Shown one piece after another: positions 46,706 to 58,890 of a stretch of DNA of 64,000 nt. Numbering within the stretch: position 1 is the first letter of the stretch; every line of letters begins with the position of its first letter. The translations under genes were made by a program, and so were the position numbers. The notes beneath the pieces are model-generated. The model had not been told where the DNA came from and did not search any database. It saw only the letters and a list, made by a program, of their open reading frames with translations. The stretch covers positions 496,001 through 560,000 of the forward strand of contig JAGMVK010000007.1 of NCBI GenBank assembly GCA_020747065.1, read 5' to 3'. This DNA is from Cadophora sp. MPI-SDFR-AT-0126 (Eukaryota > Ascomycota > Leotiomycetes > Helotiales > Ploettnerulaceae).

Positions 46706-49619
46706 ATGCACGAACTACAGCAGTCGCTGATTTCTGGATCCAGCATCGGGCTTGGCCATGCCAATCCGGCGGACATCAAATGGCAAGAAACTGTTGACAA
46801 AGCTGCGGCAGGGGTTGTGTCCGTGAAGTTCTGTCATACGCGATCCTTTGATGGTGAAAAGGCCATATCGTCGGAGGCCACTGGGTTTGTGGTTGATGCA
46901 CAGAGAGGGTGAGTTTTGAATGAATGATCGAACCAACATCGAAAAGTAACATCTGTAGATATATTCTTACGAACAGACATGTGTCTGGCCCAAATCCCTT
47001 TTGGGGCCGATGCATATTCGAGAATCATGAAGAAGTCGATGCTCATGTCATATATTACGACCCTATCCATGACTTCGGTATTCTTCGTTTCGACCCAAAG
47101 GCGGTCAAATATATGACTTTGACAGCGATTCCTTTGAGACCCGACCTCGCCAAAGTTGCTGAAGCTGTGCGACTGATTGGCAACGATGCGGGAGAGAAGC
47201 TTAGCATTCAAGCAGCTGTTATAAGCAGACTTGACCGAAATGCACCGGAATATGATGGAGAAGGGTATTGCGACTTCAATACCAACTATATTCAGGCAGC
47301 TTCTGGAGCTACTGGCGGTAGCTCTGGTAGTCCAGTCATCAATGTGTTCGGACAAGCAGTGGCAATGCAGGCAGGAGGTAAAGCCAGGACTGCAACAGAT
47401 TTCTTCCTTCCACTCGATCGACCGCTTCGTGCACTCCAGTGCCTTCAAAAGGGAGAACCAATCACTCGAGGTGACATTCAATGCCAATGGAAATTCAAAC
47501 CTTTCAATGAATGTCAGGGTCTTGGCTTGACTGCGGAATGGGAAAGTGCTTTTCGAAAAGCCTTCCCATCTGAGGTTGGCATTCTGGTAGCAGAACGCGT
47601 GATTCCTCAAGGTCCATCGGATTCCAAAATCAAAGTTGGAGATATCCTTATCAAAGTGAACGGCGAGCTTTTGGCACAATTCAAGGCTCTGGATGCTATT
47701 CTCGATTCGAATGTGGGCAGTACTGCTAAACTTCTACTGCAACGTCGCGGGAAAGATGTGGAAGTCGAGATTGAAGTGCAAGATTTGTATAAGATTACTC
47801 CAAATCGTCTAGTGACAGTCGCCGGTGGAAGTTTCCAAGATCTGTCGTACCAACGAGCCAGAGCTCATGGAGTGGCTTGCAGAGGTGTGTTCCTTTGCAA
47901 CGCTGCCGGATCGTTTGATCCATTGTCAACAGGCAATGTAATAAGAAAGGTCGACAATAAAGATACTCCAGACCTAGACACCTTCATAGAAGTTATGAAA
48001 GCCATTCCAGACCAATCACGGGTCGTGGTAACGTACAGCAATTTACACGACCCACACACACCTCGGATCTCCGTCTTACGCATCGATCGATACTGGTCAA
48101 AGAAGATAACCCAATACATTCGCAACGATGCGAATGGTCTATGGGAGTCGGCAGATCTTGCAGACGTGGTCGCCAGACGTCCACCAGTACCTAGAGCGGC
48201 AAATTTTGTACAGCTGCGGAGCCTACCTCAACCGATTGCAGGCATCGTCAAGTCAATCGTAAAGGTGGAATGTTTTGTCCCGGAGTACCTTAATGGGTCT
48301 GACTACACACCTCGTCCAAGTGTTGGTGTTGTCATTGATGCAGAAATTGGGGTGGTTCTAGTTTCGAGGGCGACGGTGCCGCACGCTCTCTGCGACATCT
48401 CTCTCACAATCGCAGATTCGATCATTGTGGATGGAGAAGTGCTATTTTGCCATCCACTGCACAACTATGCACTTGTCAAGTACGATCCCAAGCTCGTGAT
48501 GGCGCCTCTTCAAAGCGTCAAATTGAGCCCAGCAAATGTGGAACAAGGAAAATCGCTTCATTTCGTGGGTTTCAAGGACAATAATATTGGAGGCCCTGTT
48601 AGCACTCGGACCACTGTCACCGATATCTACAATCTCCAACTCGCTGGAAACTATGAACGTCCCAAGATAAGGGCCATGAATAGTGAAGCAGTCAAGGTAG
48701 ACACAGGACTGGCGGACGAATGTGGCAGCGGAATTATGATTGATGACGAAGGCGTTGTCCAGGCTTTGTGGTTGACAACGCTATACGTCAACGATGATGA
48801 AGAAGACATGTATCGCTATTATGGCGTCTCGACATCCACAATTCTGCCAATCATATCTAGAGTTCGAAAAGGCGAAATTCCGAAGCTACGCATCCTCAGC
48901 GTCGAGTTTGAGGCTATCACGATGAGCCAAGCGCGCGATATGAAGGTTTCCGAAGAATGGATCGGCAAGGTTGAGGTCGCCAATCCGTACTGTCACCAAC
49001 TCTTCAAAGTAAAGAAACGTACCATCGAAGGCGACGATGATTCAAGAGCTCTTTTAGAGGGAGATATCGTTCTGACGCTGAATGGAAATATCGTCACTCG
49101 TCTTTCGGAGACCGAAATCCAGGACGATGCAGAAATTTTGAAAGCTCGAGTGGTAAGATATGGAGAAGAAATTGACTTGGAGCTTGACACAGTGTTGGCA
49201 GATGATTTCGAGACTAAGAGAGTTGTCCTGTTCTGCGGCGCGACGCTTCAGCCACCACATTATGCTGCCAGACTCCGAGTCGGTAAATCACCAAGCGAAG
49301 TGTTCGTGTCCAGTGTGATCAGAGGATCGCCTTCAAATCATTATGGACTCAGTCCCGCGATCTTCATCACTCACGTCAATGACACTGAGGCAGGCGACCT
49401 GGACTCGTTTCTTGCGGCTGCGATGGCTATCCCTGACAATTCCAGTAAGTTCAACCAGGCTGTCTGGGTGTGTTTCGCTAACTTGCTGCAGACTTCACTC
49501 TGACAACCATGACTTTGGGGGGAATTGAGCAAGTGATGAAGATGAAACGGAATGACCATTACTTTCCAACGAAGGAATGGATTAGGGCATCTCCGAAATG
49601 GACTGGTCGCTTAATTTAG
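46706..49619 (+). CDS. NMA111: NMA111, nuclear HtrA-like serine protease
   Basis: Three exons, 46706-46908, 46959-49444 and 49492-49619, encode 938 residues, near the family length (yeast Nma111 is close to 1000). The protein contains tandem trypsin-like and PDZ units: an active N-terminal protease with YILTNRHV (His75), IHDFGILRFDP (Asp106) and the Ser loop GATGGSSGSPV (Ser190), then PDZ sequence VGDILIKVNGELLAQF, then a second degenerate protease domain (about residues 500-720) and more PDZ-like sequence (LEGDIVLTLNGNIV; LSPAIFITHVNDTEAG). The family degrades IAP-type inhibitors and acts in apoptosis-like death and lipid homeostasis in the nucleus. The C-terminal HYFPTKEWIRASPKW is conserved in this family. 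The terminal intron is 47 nt. Confidence 0.93.
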
Positions 49620-50529
49620 GGGTGCAGCCAAGATTGGTTGGTGCTGAGGTGTAGGATTCGATGCTGGCAGTTATGGCGATATCATAGATCTTTTTTTTGA
49701 GCTTATGGAAATCTCTCCCCTATGGCTGAGAATGACTGGCATTAGCGGGCGCGTTGCAATTTACCTTCCTGAGTTTCCCACCTTATTTAAAGTTCCATTT
49801 GAACACAAGCATGCTGTCTGTCGGGTCTGCAAGACGTCAAATAGCAGATGATATGCTGCAACTCTCTTGTGCGATTCTACACATTCTGGGCCTTTAGGTC
49901 AGATCCCCTTGGACTATACTGTATGACGGTATCAGTTATCTGAGGAAGGCTTGTAGTTTCTTACTCAGACTGAACATGTTCTGGATTGCGTTCGTGGAAC
50001 TAGTGGACATCCTGAAGGAGACCAGCGCCAGCGTATTCTCACATCACTTCTCGAAATGCAAGACTCGGTAGCCACAAAAATTTGCTAGAAACTCATTAGA
50101 GAACGAGGTAGAATTAGTTGATAGCACGGCAAGATATTTAATCGTAATATTAGGAAGTGTGCTACCGGAGAAACCTGCAAAGCCTTTCCAGGTAAGACAG
50201 GAAACCAAGAGTCGGCCGGGACAGCAGAAGTGAAATCGCGAAGTGGTTGAAAATAGAGACAACCTCTGAAGTTGTATGAGTTCATGAGTCGTACTTAGGT
50301 ATACTGTAACTGTCCTCTTGAAGGAATAAGTTGGAAACATGACTGATTTTGCACCACGTGATTTTGGGGGTGCTCGAGGCCAAAAGTAGCCAGGCTCTAT
50401 AACACGCGACCAGCCTACAACTACCCAGGTAAAGTCCACTTGCAATCGATTCCACGTCAACAAACGCCCTCTTTGTATTCAGCACTCATAAAAGTCCTTC
50501 AAGACACTCCGGTGGTGCATGACATCAAC
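49620..50529. promoter_or_regulatory. Intergenic, promoter of tandem gene A
   Basis: No gene supported. A CACGTG palindrome lies at 50355-50360, about 170 bp upstream of the ATG. Confidence 0.4.
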
Positions 50530-52085
50530 ATGACAAAGACTATCAAGGCGAAACCCCCATACACCCACTCGGAATTGGAAGCCGAACTCGTCAGGCTGAA
50601 GTCTCTGCTTGGCCGTCTGCAGACGAATACACAAATAAAAGCAGCATGCCTAGAGCGTGAGTCTATCGATTTTGGCTTGGCCAAGAACATACTAAAGAAC
50701 AACGCTTTCTGGGAGTATATCCGCAGACTTTCCCCAAGAACCCAGCCTGGCCACCACAAGGTTTGGGATGAAGTTACTCTATACGATCGTATGGGAGCAA
50801 TATCTCAAGACTTGGTTGATGGACAAGATTTAGATGAGAAGGCCTTTGTCGAGCAGGGTCGCGCCGTGGATATTTGGAAGCGGCTTGACGGTTACAGAGG
50901 ACTCTCGCTCCTGGTCGACGGTGCTGAGTTGTCTGCCGCTAAAAGCGAACTCGAGGCTGGAAGAATCTCAGGCGCCGAATTCTTTCGCATCTTCCTCAAA
51001 TTGGAGAAAATCAAGTATGGTGTCAAGCAGTGGGATGTCTCTACCTTGTATGATCGACGATGCCGGCTGCACAAATGTGTCATGCAAATGGAGGAGTTAC
51101 GGACTCAGAAGAACCTGTTCGGTGAGTAAAAGAATTCTTACAACAGACTTACTTTTACTAATGAAGATAGCAGTAGTAGCTCCTCTACCTATCACTTTTG
51201 ATATTACCCCTAGAGATGCCCTACCACCTACTTCAACCCCAATTACTGAGAGTAATCTGAAACTGAATGACAGCTTGACAACAAAGAACCCATCCGTAAG
51301 AAAAAGAAGATCTTCATCAGATCTTGCAGACTTGGCAGAGGGTATGTTCGCTTCCTCACCCTCACGAGGACCTGCTGACCGCCTCCCTTTAGATCTTCGT
51401 GGACGGGCAGCAAAGCGAGTAGCAGAGAACATGAGATTTCAAAGCACACAGTCTTCAATGTCAACTACAATCACAACTCCACTTCTCGAAAAACGGACTA
51501 CACCAGCTCCACTCGATATCGTCGATACCACAGAGTCAAATATTGTATCCTCAGAGGCGGCAAGCCAGGAGAAAGTCGATAATCTCAACAGCAGAACCAG
51601 TCTCGGAAGCTCTGCAATGGCTGACTCTCCCCCGACCGCTATCCAAAATGTTTTTTTACACTTCTACCAACACTTTCACAGCCAATCAAATTCTTCCAAA
51701 ATCCAACGGAGGTCCATACGTTACAGCCATGAGAAGTTTTGAGGAAAAACTCAAGCATGCTGAAGAGAGATTGGCTTCAGCTAAGCACACAGCCACCACC
51801 GCTCTTAGCAAAGTCGAAGAAGCAAAGAGTCATCATAGCGCCTCAGTCGAGCAAATCAGAAACCAGAATATGAGTCTCTGGATGCTCTGCTATTCCATCA
51901 AAGATAACTGGTCTGCTTCCACAATTGAGGCTACAGCAATGGCTTGTACAAAGTACGAGGAGCTTAGATCAGCAATTCTAGAGAAGTTTGAGCCTATAAT
52001 TATTCACAAGAAGGCTTTGAACGAAATCCAAGAGGCAGAAATCGAGTATAGCAAGTGGAGCAAGGACCGCGAGAATATGAAGTAG
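50530..52085 (+). CDS. Uncharacterised coiled-coil protein A (tandem paralog)
   Basis: Exons 50530-51121, 51171-51341 and 51393 to 52085; both introns are phase 1 (GTGAGT, GTATGT). Not a family I recognise. The N-terminal ~195 residues are helical: PYTHSELEAELVRLKSLLGR, KNNAFWEYIRRLSP, GRAVDIWKRLDGYRGLSLLV, and GAEFFRIFLKLEKIKYGVKQ. A disordered linker has a basic patch (VRKRRSSSDL, DLRGRAAKRV), then a C-terminal coiled coil (MRSFEEKLKHAEERLASAKH) ends at 52085. The ordered C-terminal frame begins only after a T7 tract (51651-51657): one base fewer would keep the frame, whereas with T7 exon 3 would stop at about 51742. A GT..AG pair could also resolve it, but I could not fit one cleanly. The downstream gene is a paralog with the same exon junctions. 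Confidence 0.6.
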
Positions 52086-52655
52086 GTTGCTAAACTTAGG
52101 ATGGAAGAAGACAGTATTTGAGTATCGGTGAAAAGAGTATCTGTAGAGAGGCACAAGGGCATGTTTGGGGCAGGGCGATCTGACCTTCGAAAGGAAAGAT
52201 GATTGGATGTATTGGGCGAGATGGAATTGGTGCTCACATGCTGTTGATTTGCTCTCCTACCCCTGTGGTCATATCGCTCGAGGTTGTTGAGTAGATTGGT
52301 TTCCTGTCAGAGACAACGCCTGTTCATATCGCACCATGCTGTGGTATAACGACCAAATGGAAATAATACTGCATTATGTAGACGAGAAATCCTCTGTTAT
52401 GTCGAAGGTGAAGTGTTTTTGAAGGAAATGGGTTGATACGTTACTCGCTATTTCGCTTATCGATGCCCTTTTCTTAGTACACGCTCACTTCTCGTATCAA
52501 ATCAAGTCAACAACGGTCATCCACTACGAGAATAACGGATATCTATTGTCAACAGCAAACTCAGACCAATCCATCGCCTGGAAAACTCTACCCTTCATAG
52601 GCTCCTCCGGATATACTTCTATCACCGTTAGCTGCGACGTTATTTGGTGCGAAAC
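52086..52655. other. Spacer between tandem paralogs
   Basis: 570 bp with no coding signal on either strand; presumably holds the gene A terminator and the gene B promoter. Confidence 0.45.
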
Positions 52656-54144
52656 ATGAAGCCACTTGCACCCTACACAGAGAGAGTGGAAAAGGAGATT
52701 GCTCAGCTTCGAAAGCAACTTGGGTCGCTCTCAACAAGATCAGACATTGCTCAGGCAAGTAGCTATCTCTCAAGCTGTGGCGTAACAGCAAACGACTATG
52801 CTCGACATGAGTCCATGCGATTGTTCATTCAAAGTCAGCCAGACGCTGAGCATCTTTGGCGAGAGATCGAAATATTCAGGATGATAGATGAGACATCGAA
52901 ATACTTTCTCGACGACTCGACGATGCCAACATCGATCTGCCAACCCTATGCGAATTGCAGTGGGCTATTCAAACGTGGTCTCATCTGGTTCTTGCTGGGT
53001 GTCTTGACCTGATCTTCGCACAACATCCGCATATTGAGATGGTGAGGAGAAGGGGAGGGTCACCTGCAGCTATGTTCCGGGAGTACCTGCTCGCCTACCA
53101 GGTTGAACAAGACTTTGAAGCCTGGGACGAGAGACTGATGAACGCATTTCGTCTCAAGGTGTTTGCGCTGGATCAGGATCTTCGGAAGACCAAACGTGAG
53201 GTTTTATTATCAAGTATGGCCCATCATAGCTCGTCTGCAAAGTCGCCCAAATCACCTTCTGACGTCGGCAATAGATAATTCCCCTGAACAAGCTTCGACA
53301 GCTGTTCAATCTATGGTTGAAGCCACTGCTGAGGCTGTTGCAGCTCAAGGTAATTCGCCGAGCCCACATTTAGTAACATCTCGAGGTAAGCTGGTCCTTT
53401 CTCTGAAAAGGTTTCGGGATGCGCTAATCACTGCCTGCAGATCTACGTAGTGCAAAGCGCAGGAAGATTGATACAGTTGACACGATCGATGATAAAGTGG
53501 TGCCCAAAAGAGAATGTCTTATTAAGACAGAAGTCAATGACTCCATGGAAGCCTTGTACAACGCATCTCCACCGCCATCGTATCAGCGTCCTTCAGCTGT
53601 CCATCCTCCAATCTCCACATTGTCTGTTCGAGATACTAGAAAAACACCTCTTCTAAAGAACGAAGTTGAATCTCTAGAAAACATTAGCGGCACACCTCCT
53701 TTGCAGCTTACTATAGCTCAACTTGAGCAGTATCTCGAGCAATCCCCCAGTACGAATATGCGGAGACTTCGAAGGAACCTTACGGAATGCACGGAGCGGC
53801 ATGGGTCAGCATCCGAAGTAGCAAATATTGAATTGGGTAAGCTGATATCAGCGTTGGAGAAACACAATGTGCTTGATAAAGATACAACTACTCGTTTGGA
53901 AGCGGTGGTTGAGTACTTCGAGGAGGAATTCGAAGAGTGGGAGTCATCCACCATGAGGGATCAGGCTTCGGCATTACGTGGTTTTATGGATTCAATTCAC
54001 ACTGCCACTTTGGAGCTACTTGGGGCTTGGAATTCTGCCACGGAATCTTTCGAGAGATATGTTGAAGTGTTAGCTGAGAAGGAGAAGTGGGAGCGGGAGG
54101 TCGAAACTGCGAAGCTTCTTGATGCGGATTTCAGGGACATTTGA
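52656..54144 (+). CDS. Uncharacterised coiled-coil protein B, frame break in exon 1
   Basis: Paralog of the upstream gene. Exons 52656-53195, 53275-53385 and 53441-54144, both introns phase 1, and both paralogs enter the last exon at Asp-Leu-Arg followed by a basic patch (here DLRSAKRRKID). The N-terminus (PYTERVEKEIAQLRKQLGSL) matches gene A's PYT..E..E start. Exon 1 changes frame near 52905-52925 in a GACGACTCGACGATG repeat: the start frame reads KYFLDD then drifts to a stop at 53012, while the frame one base ahead continues DDANIDLPTLCELQWAIQTW and is the one needed at the splice. One missing base explains it. The last exon is a coiled coil (TIAQLEQYLEQ, LEAVVEYFEEEFEEWESST). Function unknown, probably nuclear from the basic patches (inference). 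Confidence 0.6.
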
Positions 54145-54798
54145 TTATACGATTGATGCGGTATGAGGGACCTCAGTGATCTGGTGCGTGTCAATATATG
54201 TTCTGATTGGATGTAGCGTCTTATTGGTGTCCGAGATTCATGGCTGATGGAAGGCGCTCCTGCGTCATGAAGAAGTATTGGGTGAGGGCCGAGTGTAGAT
54301 TCTTGGAATTGTCAACTATCTTGGCTTTAAGTCCGGATTTTGTGTAGTACTACAGACTCATGTCGGAAAAAGGTTCAAAATCTAGTCTTTGCCTGTGTCT
54401 TCGTTTCAGCAAAGTTCATGAGTAAGATCGCCTGCAAAACCTTACCAGGGTTCGGGCTTCCAACCTTGTACTTTCTGTCTCGCCACAACACGTGCGAAGT
54501 GGATCGCGAGGGGAGATACACGTAGTTTAAGTATCTACGTGTACCATGAATTTGTTTTGCTTCACAATTTCTTATTTAGGAGAATTTGTTTCGTTTCATG
54601 AAGTGAAGTCAACAAGCAAGCGAGAAATGCGGATGAAGCGGCCGCTGCGGGGTGACTTCTCCCAACCTTGAATTTTCAAGAAGCTCAACCCCGCCATCCA
54701 CTTCTCAAACCTCGACCTCTCCACAGGCAAGCTTCAAACACGACCTCTACACCCAGCCTCTATAATAATCCATCTACCGCTCTCCATCAAACCGCACA
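54145..54798. other. Intergenic, promoter of GON7
   Basis: No gene supported. C/A-rich leader from about 54660 to the GON7 ATG. Confidence 0.45.
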
Positions 54799-55146
54799 AT
54801 GTCCTCCACAGGTCCATCTCAACCCTCCCCGGCGACCTCCCCCCCCCCCCTAACAGCAACCTACACATCCCCCACCAATGCACCTTTCACACACTCGACT
54901 CCTCTCCCCTCGCTATCATCGACCAACTCCACGTCAGCAACCGCGCAGAAAACACAGTACCTAGCAGCGCTACGCCAAGCGACATCGCAGATGCAAGAGG
55001 TCATTAATAAAGAGCTTACGGCGCGGATGGAGGAGGATAATAAGCGGGCTGCGGAGGGTGTGAATGGAAAGGATAAAGTGAAGGGAGTGGATGAGAGTAA
55101 GGAGGAGGAGAATTATGGGGAGGAGGTTGTTGATGAGGAGGATTGA
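54799..55146 (+). CDS. GON7: GON7, EKC/KEOPS complex subunit
   Basis: Single exon, 115 residues. Family hallmarks are TATYTSPTNAPFTHSTPLPS near residues 19-40 and the helix KTQYLAALRQATSQMQEVIN followed by KELTARMEEDN, then an acidic, disordered tail. GON7 is a small fungal (and, in divergent form, human) subunit of KEOPS, which makes N6-threonylcarbamoyl-adenosine at position 37 of ANN-decoding tRNAs and supports telomere and transcription functions. The beginning has a 12-C homopolymer (54839-54850) coding for Pro. It is in frame here, but its length is a likely indel hotspot. The gene converges on VPS39 with about 390 bp between stops. Confidence 0.85.
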   Translation: MSSTGPSQPSPATSPPPLTATYTSPTNAPFTHSTPLPSLSSTNSTSATAQKTQYLAALRQATSQMQEVINKELTARMEEDNKRAAEGVNGKDKVKGVDESKEEENYGEEVVDEED

Positions 55147-55535
55147 ATGAATGGATGGGTTGAGGAATGGGTATGGCTTTTATGGGAGAGTGGATGATAA
55201 TTGACCAGGATGCGGGATATTGAATGCTTTGGTTGATTGGTTTCGGATTGGAGGAGAAAGGGTTACCCTTGTGAAGTCCTGGAAGATCACAAAACTGGTG
55301 GTCGTGGAGATACCTGGGTATCATGTTGGCAGCAATTGGCAGATGAGAGGGGCAAGCCAGTTACCAAGATTATTGGTTGCATGCATTTGTTGCTTCACGA
55401 ACTCTCATGCAAGCAGATATACAGGATATGCGACCTCCAAACTCTCGCCATCGGTTTTCCATCTGCCTTCCAGAACGACAAGGATAACGGCGCGCTATGT
55501 ATTCGAGTCAACCATATCACCCAATTCAGCTCAAC
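55147..55535. other. Convergent 3' spacer GON7/VPS39
   Basis: No gene; overlapping plus frames at 55220-55660 are antisense to the VPS39 3' exon. Confidence 0.5.
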
Positions 55536-58500
55536 TCACGACCTACCCCAACTTCCCGCCCTCAACCCCGCCATTCCAGCGCCTCCAGACCCAGGCCTAT
55601 TCCCAACTCGACCCAGACACCCGTAATGCACGACTTCGTTGTCGGGAAGCACAGCAATAACACTTCTCCCGATCCGCTTATGACACACGCCACAGACACG
55701 CTCATCATTGACTACGACTCGACGGTTCCTGCCTCCTTTGCCATTTGGTGTCCCGTCTCCTAGCAAAAGTTCCGCTTGCGCGGACACGACTTCACTTTTG
55801 CGGAGGCCGGAGACGACACGGGTTTCACTAACTATGGAGTTTGCGGCACGGATACGGCCACGGAAATAGGACTCGAGTTCGCCGACGGGGAGGGTAGTGG
55901 GGATTAGGTTGAGGGTTGAGGAAGCGGGAAGACGAGAACCATGTTTGGAGAGGAGGTCGAGGGCTGGTGGCCAGTTGGGTTTGTGAGGTGGAGGTGGGGT
56001 CAGATAAAGAGAGAGCAAGGTGTGGTAGATGGAGGGGGTGGATGTGTCGTCTTCGGGGGAGGTTGAACCAGGACGGGTTTGGAGAGGGGAGGCAGCTGCT
56101 GAGTCCGTTGTGAGGTAGAGGTGATTACAGTACCTGAGACTGTTAGATGCTACAGAGAAAAAGAATGGAACAGGAGAAACCTACTCTTCTGCCTTCCCAA
56201 AATCCTGGATTTTGAATACGTAGATCTCTAATGCCTGTTTATGCTGTCCCATATTACTCAAAACCACAGCTTGCGCCTCATAAAAACCGAAATCTTCGTC
56301 AAAGTTAGTCGATATCTTGATAAATAGAGTCGAGAACTCACCATCCCGGGGTATCAATCCAAAAGCCTTCGAAAGAGAATACTGTTTACTGCCCCTCAAA
56401 ACTTCTATCAGCCGTCCCATCAAGCCCTTCCAGTCCTCCGAATCCCTGTCTTCCCTTCCCTTCAATTCTTGGATATATGCATCCACCAGCCTATTATGGA
56501 ACTCGGGAGTCAGATCGTTGAGTTCGTTGATCACATGTTCCAGATACTTGACCGCAAGGTTGACATCGATGCCTTGCAGGAAGTTGAGGACTTTGTCCCG
56601 TGGGAGCGTTTCAGCGTTCTCGGTATCTGCCAGGAAGATCTCCATTCCTAGAGCTGGATCCACCCGCAGTGGCCAGTCGGCGTATTCGAGAATCAGGTCG
56701 ATCATCTCGGGAGGCAGATTTTGGAGGTACCCAACTGTTCTTTGAGGACCCCTCAGTGCAGCTGGACCCTCTTCACCATCTTTACCTTCGCCGAAGCGCT
56801 TGAGTAGCTCTAGCGCTGGACGATGTAACTTCTTTCCGTGAAAGAAATCAACCAGGTCGTTGAATCGGCCATTCTCAAGTAGCTTCTCATTCACAACGTC
56901 TGGGTCGCAGAAGTTGGGAAGTCGGAAGAGTGATCCAGCCAATTGTGGGCGAGCTAACATGTACGCCCTGAAAAGTGTTGTGTCAATCAATTTAGCTGTA
57001 TCGCGAAGCTTCTGTTCACGATCCTTCTCTGCATCTGATGCTGGCGCTGTGAGAAGTGATTCAAATGCATGCTGGGAAGTGCCGTTTTGTCCATTCTGCT
57101 CCAGAGGCTTCAGCTTTCCAGTCTCTGCATCCAAGAAAGCCTTCATCCTGTTACGTGCTTGAACAAGAAATCCAGAAAGGGCAAGAACAGCTGTTATCAG
57201 ATCTTTGCCTTCCAAGGGCAAATCCTCAGCTGGTTTGGATTTAACGGTTGATGGGTCACTTGGCTCCCCGCCGTCTAGTCTCATGAAAGATCGAATAGAT
57301 GAAGTGTCGGAATTCGTCTTGACCTGAGCCTTGAGCAGCTTGTTTATAGCCGCTGGTTTTGGTGAGCCAATCAGCTCGGACTTCGATTCTCCAGCATGGT
57401 CTCCGTTAACACTTGCTTCAGTGTCTTCCTTCTCTGAATCTGAGCCATGATCTTTCTCCTCCAGAATCGTCAAATCCCCTGCGATGACTCGTGGGAACAA
57501 CTTGATGACCCGTTCTGGTGGTGCCTGAACATCCTTCGCCATAAAAATGTCGACTGCATCCTGGTATTTCCGTTGATCGAACAGTGATTGTGCTTTCAGA
57601 ATCTTGATCTCTCGCAATCTTTCTTCCTTGTTTCGCAGCAATGCATCTTCCAGCATGTTGAGCACGCTGATAGCTTCGTCATATCGTTCCTTCTCCACGA
57701 GTTCATCGATTTGGGAGTCATAGTCTGTGGATCCCATCCGCCAAATGCACCTCTCACTGAAAACATGGAATCCTTTCCCAGCATGTGCGAGACTGACGGT
57801 TGGTGGAGGGAAGTGGAGTTGTTTCGCACTCGGAAGAGATATGGACTGTAGTAGAGACAGAGTATCAGGATTTCGAACCTCTAATGTCCCTTGGGACGGT
57901 GACTGCAGAGCTAGGATGTACGGATATGAATATCCTATAGCATCTGGCGATTGAGACCATGGAAGCTGGCGTTTCTCCAGCGGCTTACCATCTGATGTGA
58001 TAAATAGCGAATTAATGTCTTTGGCGAGTAGCATCTCGCCATCTGCAAGTTTTGTCGCCAGTGGTTTGGGTATATAGCTTCCAAGTCCCATATATCCCAT
58101 ACTGGCAGATCCAACACCACCAAATCGACCAGCTTGCGCACCTGCCGCCCCTCCAATAGCTCCTGGTCCCACAATATCCTCAATTTGTTGGCTGATAACA
58201 TCCACAATCACATATCCAGAATTCATGCCGCATATGATCTTTGTGGCAGATGCCCAGGTTAAAGTTTTTATCGTGTCCGACAATGTGATTTCCAGTATGT
58301 CTTGTTCCAACTCTGACTCGTGCCATGCCCACAACAGAAGCCTCCTCTTAACCGCAACTGCAAGCCTCGATATGATCTCCGGTATTCCAGTTGCAGAGTC
58401 CTTCACAATATTCGAGGTAACCGCAAACGTAGAAGCACTCTTGGTCTTGATTAGCTGTTCCTGCAATTTATACGATCCGAGGTCATGAATCGATATGTAG

Positions 58501-58890
58501 GAGTTCGATAAGGAAATCAGAACATTGGCTTCCTTTATGATAGCAAGATGATCGATGGCTCGGGTCGAGAACTTCTCCACCTCTCTCAACAGATCAACTG
58601 GCTTAGGCGCGGACGAGGATGTCGGTCGAGAAGGGGGCTTGTCGACGGACTTCGCATCTGGTTTCGTTGAACCATTCTGCTTCCCACTGTCTTCTGGTAT
58701 CTCATTGACCCTGTATACTCGCAAACTACCAGTGCTCAGTCCAACTAACAGTCGATCGCCTATTTGAAATTAGTAATCGCAATACGGGAGAGGAGTATCC
58801 ATGCGAACCATATGCCAGGATAGACTCGATTTTGAACTTGTCCCGCTGCCTGAGCTCGACGATGGGACGAGCTGTGAAGGCGGACAGCAT
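55536..58890 (-). CDS. VPS39: VPS39/VAM6, HOPS subunit
   Basis: Three minus-strand exons, 58890-58809, 58759-56185 and 56133-55536, encode 1084 residues. The start MLSAFTARPIVELRQRDKFK opens the CNH domain (about residues 1-330), with the strand LLVGLSTGSLRVYRV. The middle has helical clathrin-heavy-chain/TPR-like repeats (LVEKERYDEAISVLNMLEDA, KYQDAVDIFMAKDVQAPPER, DVNLAVKYLEHVINELNDLT). The C-terminus is the VPS39 zinc-finger domain: NSIVSETRVVSGLRKSE and ERVCGVCHKRIG, followed by VVHYGCLGR. VPS39 bridges Rab7/Ypt7 and the HOPS tethering complex for vacuole fusion, and also supports vacuole-mitochondrion contacts. Introns are 49 and 51 nt. Confidence 0.93.

Noticed and set aside
46834..47679. 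Long minus-strand frame of 281 codons
   Set aside because: Fully antisense to NMA111 exon 2, composition fits a shadow frame.
55220..55660. Two overlapping plus-strand frames of 129 and 146 codons
   Set aside because: Antisense to the VPS39 3' exon and its flank; they lack an ordered domain.
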